NCBI RefSeq assembly: GCF_030270605.1
Contig: NZ_BSYJ01000003.1
Location: forward strand, 62,001-126,000
DNA length: 64,000 bases
DNA from: Biformimicrobium ophioploci
Lineage (GTDB): Bacteria; Pseudomonadota; Gammaproteobacteria; Pseudomonadales; Cellvibrionaceae
Direction: 5' to 3'
The position numbers were made by a program, and so were the translations under genes. Shown here in pieces: positions 27,142 to 37,201 of this stretch. How positions within the stretch are numbered: the first letter of the stretch is position 1; each line of letters opens with the position of its first letter. Under the pieces are notes generated by a model that saw only the letters and a list, made by a program, of their open reading frames with translations, searched no databases and had not been told where the DNA came from.

Positions 27142-29079
27142 ATGGGTAAGATCATCGGCATCGACCTTGGCACCACCAACAGCTGTGTGGCTGTACTGGA
27201 TGGCGAAAAGGCCCGCGTTATTGAAAACTCCGAAGGCGATCGCACTACGCCTTCCATCGTGGCATTCACCCAGGACGACGAAATTCTGGTGGGCCAGTCG
27301 GCCAAGCGCCAGGCAGTGACCAACCCGCAGAACACCCTGTTCGCGGTGAAGCGCCTGATCGGCCGCAAGTTCTCCGACGACGTTGTACAGAAAGACATCA
27401 AGATGGTGCCGTACAGCATCGTCGCAGCAGAGAATGGCGACGCCTGGGTTGAAGCCAAGGGCGACAAGAAGGCACCGCCGCAGATCTCCGCTGAAGTCCT
27501 GAAGAAAATGAAGAAGACCGCCGAGGACTACCTGGGCGAGTCAGTTGATGCTGCGGTAATTACCGTTCCGGCTTACTTCAACGATTCCCAGCGTCAGGCC
27601 ACCAAGGATGCCGGTCGCATCGCGGGCCTGGATGTAAAGCGCATCATCAACGAGCCGACCGCGGCTGCGCTGGCGTACGGCATGGACAAGTCCGGTGGTG
27701 ACCGCACCATCGCGGTATACGACCTCGGTGGTGGTACTTTCGATATCTCCATCATTGAAATTGCCGACGTCGATGGCGAGAAGCAGTTCGAAGTACTGTC
27801 CACCAACGGTGACACCTTCCTCGGTGGTGAAGACTTCGACATGCGCCTGATCGACTACCTCGCGGAGGAGTTCAAGAAAGAGCAGGGCATCGACCTGAAG
27901 GGCGATCCGCTGGCCATGCAGCGCCTGAAGGAGGCTGCGGAAAAGGCCAAGATCGAGTTGTCTTCTTCCCAGCAGACCGAAGTCAACCTGCCGTACATCA
28001 CAGCAGACCAGACCGGTCCCAAGCACCTGGTTGTGAAGCTGACCCGTGCCAAGCTGGAAAGCCTGGTTGAAGACCTGGTGAACCGCTCCATCGAGCCGCT
28101 AAAAATTGCGCTGGCCGATGCAGACCTGTCCGCATCCGAGATCGACGAAGTGATCCTGGTTGGTGGCCAGACCCGTATGCCGCTGGTGCAGAAGAAGGTT
28201 TCTGACTTCTTCGGCAAGGAGCCGCGCAAGGACGTGAACCCGGATGAAGCGGTAGCCATGGGTGCTGCGATCCAGGGCGCGGTTCTGGCTGGCGACGTAA
28301 AAGATGTTCTGCTGCTGGACGTAACCCCGCTGACCCTGGGTATTGAAACCATGGGTGGCGTTGCGACTCCGCTGATCGAGAAGAACACCACTATCCCGAC
28401 GAAGAAGTCCCAGACTTTCTCCACAGCGGAAGACAACCAGACAGCTGTAACCATTCACGTGGTACAGGGTGAGCGCAAGCAGGCGTCCGGCAACAAGTCC
28501 CTGGGCCGCTTTGACCTGAGCGACATCCCGCCGGCACCGCGCGGCATGCCGCAGATCGAAGTGACCTTCGATATCGATGCCAACGGTATCCTGCACGTGC
28601 ATGCCAAAGACAAGGCGACCGGCAAGGAGCAGTCCATCGTGATCAAGGCCTCCTCCGGCCTGTCCGATGACGAGATCGATCAAATGGTGCGCGACGCCGA
28701 GGCGAATGCCGAGGCCGACAAGCAGTTCGAAGAGCTGGTGACTGCGCGCAACAGCCTCGACGGCATGATTTCTGCGAGCAAGAAGACTCTGGAAGAGGCC
28801 GGTGACAAGGCCAGCGCTGAAGAGAAGTCTGCGATTGAAGCAGCCATCAAGGAAGCCGAGGAAGCCGTCAAGGGCGACGACAAGGCTGCGATGGAAGCGG
28901 CTACCGCCAAGCTGACCGAAGCTACTGGCCCGGTTGCGCAGAAGATGTACGCCGAGCAAGCCCAGGCTGCAGAAGCCGGTGCCGAGCCCGGTGCGCAGGA
29001 CAGCGCGGAAAAGTCTGCGGGCGACGATGTGGTCGACGCGGAGTTTGAAGAAGTTAAGGAAGAGAAGAAGGATAACTAA
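27142..29079 (+). CDS. dnaK: Chaperone DnaK (Hsp70)
   Basis: A 645-residue ATP-driven chaperone. The nucleotide-binding domain has [14 protein letters not shown] (about 5-18), [11 protein letters not shown] (about 194) and [14 protein letters not shown] (about 337). The substrate domain starts after the linker [18 protein letters not shown]. The lid ends in the acidic tail [17 protein letters not shown], where EEV-like residues contact cochaperones. It works with GrpE upstream and DnaJ downstream (137-bp gap). Codon choice is highly biased, as expected for an abundant protein. Confidence 0.99.
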   Translation: MGKIIGIDLGTTNSCVAVLDGEKARVIENSEGDRTTPSIVAFTQDDEILVGQSAKRQAVTNPQNTLFAVKRLIGRKFSDDVVQKDIKMVPYSIVAAENGDAWVEAKGDKKAPPQISAEVLKKMKKTAEDYLGESVDAAVITVPAYFNDSQRQATKDAGRIAGLDVKRIINEPTAAALAYGMDKSGGDRTIAVYDLGGGTFDISIIEIADVDGEKQFEVLSTNGDTFLGGEDFDMRLIDYLAEEFKKEQGIDLKGDPLAMQRLKEAAEKAKIELSSSQQTEVNLPYITADQTGPKHLVVKLTRAKLESLVEDLVNRSIEPLKIALADADLSASEIDEVILVGGQTRMPLVQKKVSDFFGKEPRKDVNPDEAVAMGAAIQGAVLAGDVKDVLLLDVTPLTLGIETMGGVATPLIEKNTTIPTKKSQTFSTAEDNQTAVTIHVVQGERKQASGNKSLGRFDLSDIPPAPRGMPQIEVTFDIDANGILHVHAKDKATGKEQSIVIKASSGLSDDEIDQMVRDAEANAEADKQFEELVTARNSLDGMISASKKTLEEAGDKASAEEKSAIEAAIKEAEEAVKGDDKAAMEAATAKLTEATGPVAQKMYAEQAQAAEAGAEPGAQDSAEKSAGDDVVDAEFEEVKEEKKDN

Positions 29080-29216
29080 TTCACGCAAGCGGTTTCGCTT
29101 CTGAATGATATCCGGGCAGGGGGCGCGCTGAATCACAGTAGCGCCTCTTTGCCGTTATAAAGAACCTGATTTTTTTGCAGCTCAGTAGCAGCAATAGACG
29201 AGACAGTTGAGGCGAT

Positions 29217-30338
29217 ATGTCCAAACGCGATTATTACGAAGTGCTCGGGGTAGAACGAGACGCGTCAGAGAAAGACCTGAAAAAGGCCTATCGCCGGGTG
29301 GCCATGAAATACCACCCAGACCGCAACCCTGATAACAAGGAAGCGGAAGACAAGTTCAAGGAAGCCAACGAGGCTTACGAGGTTTTGTCCGACTCCGAAA
29401 AGCGCGCGGCTTACGACCAGTTCGGCCATGCGGGCGTTGAAGGCCAGGCCGGTGCGGGTGCCGGCGGCTTCGGCGGCTTCTCCGATATTTTCGGAGATGT
29501 GTTCGGGGACATTTTCGGTGGCGGTGGTGGCGGTCGTCGTCGCGGCCCGCAGCGTGGTTCCGATATCGGCTATGAGCTGAGCCTGGATCTAGAGGACGCC
29601 GTGCGCGGTACTACCGTGAAGATCCGGGTACCGACCCTGGTCAACTGTGGCACCTGTCACGGTTCCGGTGCCAAGGCCGGCAGCAAGCCGACCACCTGTG
29701 GCACCTGTGGTGGTGCCGGCCAGGTGCGCATGCAGCAGGGCTTCTTCTCCGTGCAGCAGACCTGCCCTAACTGTCGCGGCAAGGGCACCATCATCAGTGA
29801 CCCGTGCACCAGCTGTCACGGCCATGGCCGTGTCGAGGAAACCAAGACCCTCTCCGTCAAGGTGCCGCCGGGTGTGGATACCGGTGACCGCATTCGCCTG
29901 ACAGGCGAGGGCGAGGCAGGACCGGACGGTGGTCCGGCCGGCGACCTGTATGTCACCGTGGTGGTGCGCGAGCACGATATTTTCCAGCGCGACGGCAAGA
30001 ATCTGTACTGTGAAGTGCCGATCAGCTTTGTGACCGCAGCCCTCGGCGGCGAGCTGGAAGTGCCGACCCTGGATGGCAAGGTGAAGCTGAAGATCCCGGC
30101 GGAAAGCCAGACCGGCAAACTGTTCCGCCTGCGTGGCAAGGGTGTTACCCCGGTGCGCGGTGGCTCTACCGGTGACCTGTTGTGTCGCGTGGTCGTCGAG
30201 ACTCCAGTGAACCTGTCTACCAAGCAGAAAGAGCTGCTGGAGGAGTTTGAAAAGACCCTGTCGGAGAAGAAAAACTCACCGCGTCAGACCGGGTGGTTTG
30301 AGGGGGTGAAAAATTTCTTCGGCGACATGAAATTGTAA
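29217..30338 (+). CDS. dnaJ: Chaperone DnaJ (Hsp40)
   Basis: A 373-residue type I J-protein. The J-domain (2-70) holds HPD at 33-35. A Gly/Phe-rich linker follows (about 77-108). The zinc region has four CxxCxGxG modules: [24 protein letters not shown] and CTSCHGHG. The C-terminal peptide-binding domains complete the protein. It presents clients to DnaK and stimulates its ATPase. Its stop codon is the first base triplet of a 139-bp inverted-repeat-bounded element. Confidence 0.99.
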   Translation: MSKRDYYEVLGVERDASEKDLKKAYRRVAMKYHPDRNPDNKEAEDKFKEANEAYEVLSDSEKRAAYDQFGHAGVEGQAGAGAGGFGGFSDIFGDVFGDIFGGGGGGRRRGPQRGSDIGYELSLDLEDAVRGTTVKIRVPTLVNCGTCHGSGAKAGSKPTTCGTCGGAGQVRMQQGFFSVQQTCPNCRGKGTIISDPCTSCHGHGRVEETKTLSVKVPPGVDTGDRIRLTGEGEAGPDGGPAGDLYVTVVVREHDIFQRDGKNLYCEVPISFVTAALGGELEVPTLDGKVKLKIPAESQTGKLFRLRGKGVTPVRGGSTGDLLCRVVVETPVNLSTKQKELLEEFEKTLSEKKNSPRQTGWFEGVKNFFGDMKL

Positions 30339-30474
30339 TCAGCTTAAATCTACTGCGCGCAGCCAATGCTGTGTCGGGTGGTGCTCAAAATCCTCACGTA
30401 CTGCGTGTACGCTCCGGTTTTTGCGCTCCAGCCTCCTTGCCTTGACTGCGCTCGTTACGATTTAAGCCTGATTA
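30336..30474. repeat. Inverted-repeat-bounded intergenic element
   Basis: Arms TAATCAGCTTAAATC (30336-30350) and GATTTAAGCCTGATTA (30459-30474) are reverse complements with one extra G. The interior contains a small palindromic part around CACGTACTGCGTGTACG and the stretch CCAGCCTCCTTGCCTTGACT. The structure overlaps the dnaJ stop. It may be a dispersed hairpin-type repeat or act as the dnaJ 3' end; no coding potential is seen. Confidence 0.5.
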
Positions 30475-30818
30475 CTGATCGCAGGAAGGTCAATAGCGCT
30501 TCAAGCGGGCTATTACTAAACTCCTAACGCGCTCGCGGCGGCTTAAGAGCGATTACGATTTTTTGGGTAACCAATAGCGCTTCAGTCTGATTCTTTCTGC
30601 ACCATATTGGTGCTTACGCCAAATCTCCCGCCATTCTGGCACTTCTGTTTACTCTCTGAACAAGTGTGAATCTAGCGATTGTTTCACCTGAAACCGACTG
30701 CTAGTGTTGATTTCGATGTCTGATGTAGAGATGTAGCGCTTCGGCGCTGACACGGCTGTTGTGCGTGTGCATGTGCCGGGGTACCCAACTTAATACCTAT
30801 AAAATAAGGGTCACTCTC
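30475..30818. other. Gene-free region with a repeated 12-mer
   Basis: No convincing ORF. AATAGCGCTTCA occurs at 30492-30503 and again at 30573-30584, and a shorter TAGCGCTTC at 30734-30742. The region should hold the promoter of the small membrane protein at 30819; none is clear enough to name. Confidence 0.4.
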
Positions 30819-31157
30819 ATGAACAAGATCGGAAACATTGCATTCCTGCTGGCGCTGGTTATGGCCGTCATTTCCACTATTGGCGTTGAAGCGCTGAATA
30901 ACTTCATGTGGATCATTGCGCTGATGGGCGCGGTATTCGCGATTTTCTCCCTGAAAGACGATAACGCCATGGTGCCGGTGGTGCTGGCTGTAGGCCTGTC
31001 CATGATGGCTGGCGGCCTAAGTGGTATCCCGGCTGTAGGCGGTTACATCAGCGTCTTTGCTGGCCATATGGCTGCCTTTATGGGCGCTGCAGCCCTGATC
31101 GTGGCGCTGCGCTGGCTCTGGAACGAAGGCGATGTGATGGGGCTTTTCTCCAAGTAA
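30819..31157 (+). CDS. Small inner-membrane protein, unknown function
   Basis: A 112-residue hydrophobic protein with three or four predicted membrane helices (about 5-22, 27-46, 53-80, 84-101) and short charged loops (SLKDDN; RWLWNEGDVMG). I do not recognise a family. The ATG at 30819 has AAGGG about ten bases upstream; the longer GTG-type extension is Cys-rich and unlikely. It is flanked by long gaps and followed by a hairpin, so it is probably monocistronic. Confidence 0.65.
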   Translation: MNKIGNIAFLLALVMAVISTIGVEALNNFMWIIALMGAVFAIFSLKDDNAMVPVVLAVGLSMMAGGLSGIPAVGGYISVFAGHMAAFMGAAALIVALRWLWNEGDVMGLFSK

Positions 31158-31180
31158 GTCTTCAGGTAAGCGTGTACTTC

Positions 31181-31203
31181 GCTGCCCGACTCGCTCGGGC
31201 AGC
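31181..31203 (+). terminator. Hairpin after small membrane protein
   Basis: Perfect nine-bp stem GCTGCCCGA / TCGGGCAGC with a five-base loop, followed by the pyrimidine-rich ATCTCTCCTTATTT. It is a moderately good terminator 24 bases after the stop. Confidence 0.6.
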
Positions 31204-31468
31204 ATCTCTCCTTATTTGCCTGGCCTCTTTTGTTCCTGGCCTCCTGTTTTCTTAAATTCCCTGACCTACTTCTGCCGGCCATTTACCGTTGAATCAATTC
31301 GCTAGCGGAAGCTTCCGTTACGGGAGCTATCAAGGCTCATCCGGTAGTGGGTCTAGCATTCAAAAAATTTGACCATATACATCAGAATGTTCCGATTTTC
31401 TCTCCCTCCGGAATCCTTAGAATGCCTTATATCGAATGAAAACACGGCGAATATCTAAGGAGACTATT

Positions 31469-31954
31469 GTGAATAAATTTGAATCTTCCTGGTTTAAGAC
31501 CATTCTGGGTACTGAAGCGGGTCCCGCCGCACTGGTATTGCGGGTGACTGTGGGGGTGATCCTTGCGGCGCACGGTGCGCAGAAGCTGTTTGGCTGGTTC
31601 GGCGGTTATGGTCTTGAGGGCACCGGCCAGTGGATGGAGTCGGTCGGTTTTGCGCCGGGCTACCTGATGGCCCTGCTGGCTGGGCTGGCGGAATTCGGCG
31701 GCGGTATCGCCTTGGTGCTGGGCTTGCTCACCCGTCCTGCGGCGGCGGTGGCGGCATTTGCCATGGCGATGGCAATGACCGTACACCTCGGCAACGGCCT
31801 GTTCGTCAGCAATGGCGGTTATGAGTTTGCTTTACTGTTGCTGTCTGCCAGTGTGGCGCTCGTCTACATGGGTGGCGGTAGCCTTTCCGTCGATCGACTG
31901 ATTGCGAAGGTAAAGGCATCCGACGATGCGCTGCAGTTACAGCCGGCGTATTAA
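31469..31954 (+). CDS. DoxX family membrane protein
   Basis: A 161-residue protein with four membrane helices. LVLRVTVGVILAAHGAQKLFGWFGGYGLEGTGQWMESVGF is the DoxX opening block; GLAEFGGGIALVLGLLTRPAA follows. GTG at 31469 is preferred: AAGGAG lies seven bases upstream. An ATG at 31436 is in frame but lacks a good ribosome site. Together with the glutathionyl-hydroquinone reductase and pirin genes that follow, it resembles the E. coli yqjF-yqjG pairing, suggesting a role in handling quinones or other electrophiles at the membrane (inference). Confidence 0.85.
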   Translation: MNKFESSWFKTILGTEAGPAALVLRVTVGVILAAHGAQKLFGWFGGYGLEGTGQWMESVGFAPGYLMALLAGLAEFGGGIALVLGLLTRPAAAVAAFAMAMAMTVHLGNGLFVSNGGYEFALLLLSASVALVYMGGGSLSVDRLIAKVKASDDALQLQPAY

Positions 31955-32019
31955 GTTGGTCACGGATTTGTATTGCGAACTGAATCAGAGCAGGCAGAGA
32001 AACTAATAAGGAGGCCGAT

Positions 32020-32991
32020 ATGGGCTTGTTGGTAAAAGGTGAGTGGCACACCGACTGGTATGACACGGAAGCAAGTGGTGGTGAGTTTGTTCGTGAGCAG
32101 GCACAGTTCCACGGCAACATCGGGGACGATACCTTCCCGGCTGTGGCGGGCCGCTACCACCTGTTCGTATCGCTTGCCTGCCCCTGGGCGCACCGCACAC
32201 TGATTTTCCGCAAGCTCAAGAAACTTGAGGACGTTATTGGTGTTACCGTGGTTAAGGCTGAGATGCTCGACAACGGCTGGGAACTCGGTAAAGCCGGGGA
32301 GCTTGAAGGTGCACTGGAAGGCGCTGTGCCGAGCCCGGTAGAGGGAATCGAGTATATGCACCAGCTGTACACCAGGCATGATCCCCAATATTCCGGGCGT
32401 GTGACGGTGCCGGTGTTGTGGGACAAGGAAACCAATCAGATTGTCTGCAATGAGTCTGCCAAGATAATTCGCATCCTGAACAGTGCTTTCGATAGCCTCA
32501 CCGAAGTCCGGGAAGACTACTATCCGGAGCCTTCGCGCGATGAGATCGATGAGGTCAATGCGTTTGTCTACGATGCCATCAATAACGGCGTCTACAAGAC
32601 CGGCTTTGCTACCGCACAGGACGTGTACGAGAAACACTACCGGGCCCTGTTTGATGCGCTGGAGACACTGGAAACCCGGCTGGGCAAGCAGAGATACCTG
32701 GTTGGCGACCAGATCACCGAAGCCGACTGGCGCCTGTTTACCACATTGATCCGGTTCGACTCTGTCTATCATGGCCACTTCAAATGTAATCAGCGGCAGA
32801 TCGAGAGTTACCCGAATCTCTCGAACTACCTGCGCGATCTCTACCAGCAGCCTGGCGTGGCCGAGACGGTGAATTTTGGCCATATCAAGACGCACTATTA
32901 CTACAGCCACGATACGATCAATCCAACGCGTATTGTGCCGCTGGGTCCCGATATCGATTACGGCCGTGCGCATGACCGCCGCAGTCTCTGA
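32020..32991 (+). CDS. yqjG: Glutathionyl-hydroquinone reductase (Xi-class GST)
   Basis: A 323-residue cytoplasmic enzyme of the GS-HQR family (YqjG/PcpF/ECM4). The catalytic Cys54 lies in SLACPWAHRTLIFRKLK. Further conserved pieces are GRVTVPVLWDKETNQIVCNESAKIIRILN and the C-terminal domain from about residue 170. It reduces glutathionyl-hydroquinones to hydroquinones with GSH. The start has GGAGG seven bases upstream. It lies between DoxX (65 bp) and pirin (14 bp). Confidence 0.95.
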   Translation: MGLLVKGEWHTDWYDTEASGGEFVREQAQFHGNIGDDTFPAVAGRYHLFVSLACPWAHRTLIFRKLKKLEDVIGVTVVKAEMLDNGWELGKAGELEGALEGAVPSPVEGIEYMHQLYTRHDPQYSGRVTVPVLWDKETNQIVCNESAKIIRILNSAFDSLTEVREDYYPEPSRDEIDEVNAFVYDAINNGVYKTGFATAQDVYEKHYRALFDALETLETRLGKQRYLVGDQITEADWRLFTTLIRFDSVYHGHFKCNQRQIESYPNLSNYLRDLYQQPGVAETVNFGHIKTHYYYSHDTINPTRIVPLGPDIDYGRAHDRRSL

Positions 32992-33005
32992 GTGGAAATA
33001 AATTG

Positions 33006-33887
33006 ATGAGCAATTCCGACGTGACAACTTTCCTGAAGTCGAGAAGTCTACTGCAGGCAATCCCGAGCATGCGGGCCAAGGACGGGGCTGGTGTGCGTAT
33101 TCGCAGAAATATTGCCACCGGTCCGCTGCAGGCTTTTGATCCTTTCCTGATGCTGGATGAGATCTATTCGGACGATCCGAATGATTACATTGCCGGTTTT
33201 CCCGAGCACCCGCACCGGGGCTTCGAGACAGTGACCTATATGCTGGAAGGTCGCATGCGCCACCGCGATCACCTTGGTAACGAGGGGTTGCTGGTACCCG
33301 GCAGTGTGCAGTGGATGACAGCGGGGCGCGGCGTACTGCACTCCGAAATGCCGGAGCAGGAGTCCGGGCGAATGCACGGTTTCCAGCTGTGGATCAACCT
33401 GCCGGCGGCAGAGAAAATGTGCGATCCGAACTACCGGGAGTTTTCTCCGGATGACCTGCCGCGGGCTGCATTCGGTAATGACAGTGAGGCGGTGGTGATC
33501 GCGGGTGATTTCATCTTGAATGGTGAGCGCATTGCGGGCCAGGTGCAGGGTATCAGTACTGAGCCGGACCTGTTCGATATCCGCCTTGGTGCCGGGGATA
33601 GCCTGGATTTACCCATCGCCGCCGGCAAGCGGGCATTGATCTATATGGTAGAGGGCCAGGCCGAAGTGGGTAGCAAATCAACAGCAAAGGTGTTGCCGGA
33701 AAAAAACCTCGGTTTGCTGGAGGATGGTGACCAGTTGCAGCTATGTAGCAGGGACGGCGCACGCCTGTTGCTACTTGCCGCGCGACCGTTGAATGAACCG
33801 ATTGCGCACTGGGGACCGTTCGTCATGAATACCCGTGAAGAGCTGGAGCAGGCAATGCGGGACTTCCGTTCGGGAAGTTTCGTCTGA
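33006..33887 (+). CDS. Pirin family protein
   Basis: A 293-residue bicupin. The metal-binding cupin has HPHRGFETVTYMLEGRMRHRDHLGNEG and a later H-x-E in GVLHSEMPEQE; these histidines and glutamate bind iron in pirins. Bacterial pirins such as YhaK and YhhW are redox-sensitive and some oxidise quercetin. ATG at 33006 is preferred over the adjacent TTG at 33003. The 14-bp gap to the preceding gene indicates one operon. Confidence 0.92.
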   Translation: MSNSDVTTFLKSRSLLQAIPSMRAKDGAGVRIRRNIATGPLQAFDPFLMLDEIYSDDPNDYIAGFPEHPHRGFETVTYMLEGRMRHRDHLGNEGLLVPGSVQWMTAGRGVLHSEMPEQESGRMHGFQLWINLPAAEKMCDPNYREFSPDDLPRAAFGNDSEAVVIAGDFILNGERIAGQVQGISTEPDLFDIRLGAGDSLDLPIAAGKRALIYMVEGQAEVGSKSTAKVLPEKNLGLLEDGDQLQLCSRDGARLLLLAARPLNEPIAHWGPFVMNTREELEQAMRDFRSGSFV

Positions 33888-33946
33888 CTGGCCGGGGGCA
33901 TTCCGGAAAGCAGAGCAAGCGGGTAAACTGCGTCGACTCGTTGTAA

Positions 33947-34768
<822 letters not shown>

Positions 34769-34908
34769 TATCGCTGTCATGGCGTGAGGCTGCGCCCGCT
34801 TCAGAAAAAAAGAGACACAATTCGCAAATTCGGATGGCGGGAGCCCGTCCCCAGACTACCCTTGGAAGCACTGCCTTTTAACGAACTCGCCAGTGACAGG
34901 GGTGCGCA

Positions 34909-35538
34909 ATGGGAAACGACCGTGTAGACACGGTAATTGCGATCAACAGTACTTTCGTCCAGAACCCGTTGTATGCGGGTCGGCCCCGAGAGATTTCCTT
35001 ACTGACTTTTCTTTTCTTCTCCCTGATTTTGGCCCTGCTTGCGGCCCAGCCGGCCCGCGCGTCCGTATCGGATTCCGATACCGGTCGCCGCCTGATCGTC
35101 GACTACACCATGCATATGGCCCACCACGTTGAGTGGCCCCTGGAAGTTTTTGTCGGTACCAATGCACCGTTCCGGATTTGCATGATGGGGCAGGACTTTC
35201 TCGGCGAGGCGCTCGCTGACCGGCTGAAGTTTCACCGGGTGCGCCAGCGCAAGGTGGAGCTGCAATACCTGGCGGCCGACGACCACCGCGGTGCGCGCAA
35301 ATGCCAGATCCTGCTGGTGGGTGAGCGCTCGCCGGATGGTGTGGCCGAACTCGCGCAGGATCTCGACTTCTTCCCGGTGCTCACCATCAGCGATATGCCC
35401 AAGTTTGCCAACTACGGCGGCATGGTGGGTTTTGTGGAGCAGGGCAGCATGGTATCGCTGCAATTCAACAAGGTGCAGATCAGGAATGCCGAGCTGAAAT
35501 ACAGCAGCAGCATCGCGCGTCTGGCCAAAAGTAATTAG
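34909..35538 (+). CDS. YfiR-like periplasmic protein (DUF4154)
   Basis: A 209-residue exported protein with an unusually long N-terminal stretch before the hydrophobic signal (about 29-51, ending AQPARA-SVS). The mature domain (from about 60) begins LIVDYTMHMAHHVEWP and has two Cys (91 and 132) that match the disulfide pair known in Pseudomonas YfiR, a repressor of the diguanylate cyclase YfiN. No YfiN gene is adjacent, so its partner is unknown. A later in-frame start that would give a normal signal peptide is possible. Confidence 0.75.
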   Translation: MGNDRVDTVIAINSTFVQNPLYAGRPREISLLTFLFFSLILALLAAQPARASVSDSDTGRRLIVDYTMHMAHHVEWPLEVFVGTNAPFRICMMGQDFLGEALADRLKFHRVRQRKVELQYLAADDHRGARKCQILLVGERSPDGVAELAQDLDFFPVLTISDMPKFANYGGMVGFVEQGSMVSLQFNKVQIRNAELKYSSSIARLAKSN

Positions 35539-35551
35539 CTGCCAAAACGGC

Positions 35552-35581
35552 TAGACAAAAACTGGTCACTTCGCTTAGAAT
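35552..35581 (+). promoter_or_regulatory. Sigma-70 promoter candidate for the car operon
   Basis: TAGACA (35552-35557), 18 bases, then TAGAAT (35576-35581). Initiation near 35588 gives a leader of about 300 nt before carA, containing the leader peptide and terminator described below. Confidence 0.5.
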
Positions 35582-35705
35582 CCCCGCCGGTTAGCAGGCA
35601 GCACGGACCAAGCGTTCATTCGCCGGGTGTAGAAAAACCCGCCAGTCCGGCCCGCGCCCACCTACACTTGTCCCTGTACCACCCCGGTTGGGTGGGGGGA
35701 GTGGA

Positions 35706-35750
35706 ATGTTGGAGCCAAGACTGCAAGAAGAACAGTTAAAAGCGAGATGA
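35706..35750 (+). CDS. Putative car leader peptide (14 aa)
   Basis: ATG at 35706 opens a 14-codon frame reading MLEPRLQEEQLKAR, preceded five bases upstream by a strong GGGGGA ribosome site. Both arginines (codons 5 and 14) use AGA, and the TGA stop lies in the 5' arm of the terminator at 35739-35775. A hairpin CCACCC/GGGTGG (35679-35695) overlaps the ribosome site. This arrangement fits an attenuator peptide; arginine is an end product of the carbamoyl-phosphate pathway. Translation has not been shown. Confidence 0.5.
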   Translation: MLEPRLQEEQLKAR

Positions 35751-35775
35751 GGCGAAGGTTTCATCTCGCTTTTTT
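35739..35775 (+). terminator. Leader terminator (attenuator candidate) before carA
   Basis: Perfect 12-bp stem AAAGCGAGATGA / TCATCTCGCTTT with a ten-base loop, ending in a T6 run. It sits 114 bases before the carA start, inside the leader rather than after a gene; the upstream YfiR-like gene ends 200 bases earlier. An enclosing pairing between 35711-35726 and 35774-35788 is also possible. Confidence 0.85.
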
Positions 35776-35889
35776 GCAAACTGGCTCCGGCAAATTACCC
35801 AGATGTAACACGGTTTGGCGTGCTCACCGATTTGGTTCAGGTGGGCGCGGCGGCCTCGCTCGGAACACGTTTCGGACCTGGAGGTTGAA

Positions 35890-37041
35890 TTGACTACTGG
35901 TACCTTTCAGCGAAAGCAGCAGCCCGCACTGCTGATTCTCGCGGATGGCAGCGAATTTCACGGTACCGCCATTGGCGCAACAGGTCAGTCTGTTGGCGAA
36001 GTGGTATTTAACACATCCATCACTGGCTACCAGGAAATCCTCACGGATCCCTCCTATGCGCGCCAGATAGTCACCCTGACTTACCCCCACATCGGCAACA
36101 CCGGCACCACTCCCGAAGACGAGGAGTGTGAGCAGATCTGGTCTGCTGGCCTGGTGGTGCGGGACCTGCCGGCGCTGGCCAGCAACTTCCGCAATGAGCA
36201 GGACCTGAGTGGCTACCTGAAAAAACACAACATCGTCGGTATCGCCGATATTGATACCCGTCGCCTCACCCGCATCCTGCGTGACAAGGGTGCGCAGAAC
36301 GGCTGCATCGTTGCCGGTGACAATATCGACAAGGCAGCGGCGCTGAAGGCGGCACAGGAATTTGAAGGCCTGGTCGGCATGGACCTGGCCAAGGTCGTTA
36401 CCACTGAATCCTCATACAAGTGGGAAGAGGGCTCCTGGGCGCTGGGCGAAGGCCATGTCAATGCGCCGGCAGAGCGCCCCTACAAAGTGGTGGCATACGA
36501 CTTCGGTGTGAAGCGCAACATCCTGCGCATGCTGGTAGACCGCGGCTGCGACCTCACCGTGGTGCCGGCAAAAACTCCTGCCAGTGAAGTGCTGGCCATG
36601 AATCCCGATGGCATCTTCCTGTCCAATGGCCCGGGTGACCCGGAGCCATGCGACTACGCCATCGATGCCATCACCGAATTCCTGAAGACCGACATTCCGG
36701 TATTCGGCATCTGCCTTGGCCACCAGCTGCTGGCCCTGGCGTCTGGCGCCAAGACCGTAAAAATGAAATTCGGGCACCACGGCGGTAACCACCCGGTGCA
36801 GTGCCGCGAATCCGGTCGCGTCATGATCACCGCGCAGAACCACGGTTTCGCGGTGGATGAAGACACGCTGCCTGACAACCTGAAGGCCACCCACGCGTCA
36901 CTGTTCGACGGATCCCTGCAGGGCATCCACCGCACAGACAAGCCGGCGTTCAGCTTCCAGGGGCACCCGGAAGCAAGCCCTGGCCCGCAGGACGCGGCGC
37001 CGCTGTTCGATCACTTTATCGAACTGATGGCAGCGAAGTAG
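35890..37041 (+). CDS. carA: Carbamoyl-phosphate synthase small subunit
   Basis: A 383-residue glutaminase subunit. The N-terminal domain starts [19 protein letters not shown]. The class I amidotransferase domain has the nucleophile in [13 protein letters not shown] and the His/Glu pair in GHPEASPGP. It passes ammonia to CarB to make carbamoyl phosphate for arginine and pyrimidines. The start is taken as TTG at 35890 with TGGAGG five bases upstream, which gives the normal length; longer frames to 35815 run into the leader. CarB follows 160 bases later. Confidence 0.96.
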   Translation: MTTGTFQRKQQPALLILADGSEFHGTAIGATGQSVGEVVFNTSITGYQEILTDPSYARQIVTLTYPHIGNTGTTPEDEECEQIWSAGLVVRDLPALASNFRNEQDLSGYLKKHNIVGIADIDTRRLTRILRDKGAQNGCIVAGDNIDKAAALKAAQEFEGLVGMDLAKVVTTESSYKWEEGSWALGEGHVNAPAERPYKVVAYDFGVKRNILRMLVDRGCDLTVVPAKTPASEVLAMNPDGIFLSNGPGDPEPCDYAIDAITEFLKTDIPVFGICLGHQLLALASGAKTVKMKFGHHGGNHPVQCRESGRVMITAQNHGFAVDEDTLPDNLKATHASLFDGSLQGIHRTDKPAFSFQGHPEASPGPQDAAPLFDHFIELMAAK

Positions 37042-37201
37042 CAGTACGAATTGCAGGCGCGCTCCGGGGCGGGGTGAGAAAACACTTGCGGCCCTCCGCA
37101 GTTTTCGAAACCCGCACCGGTGACGCGCCTAAGACAAGATCGACACTGGAACCGGCCAGAGCCGGGAAAGAAGACAGAATATATCCTTAGCGGACGACGA
37201 A

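Noticed and set aside
28099-29136. 345-codon open frame antisense to dnaK
   Set aside because: A classical dnaK antisense frame caused by codon bias; not a gene.
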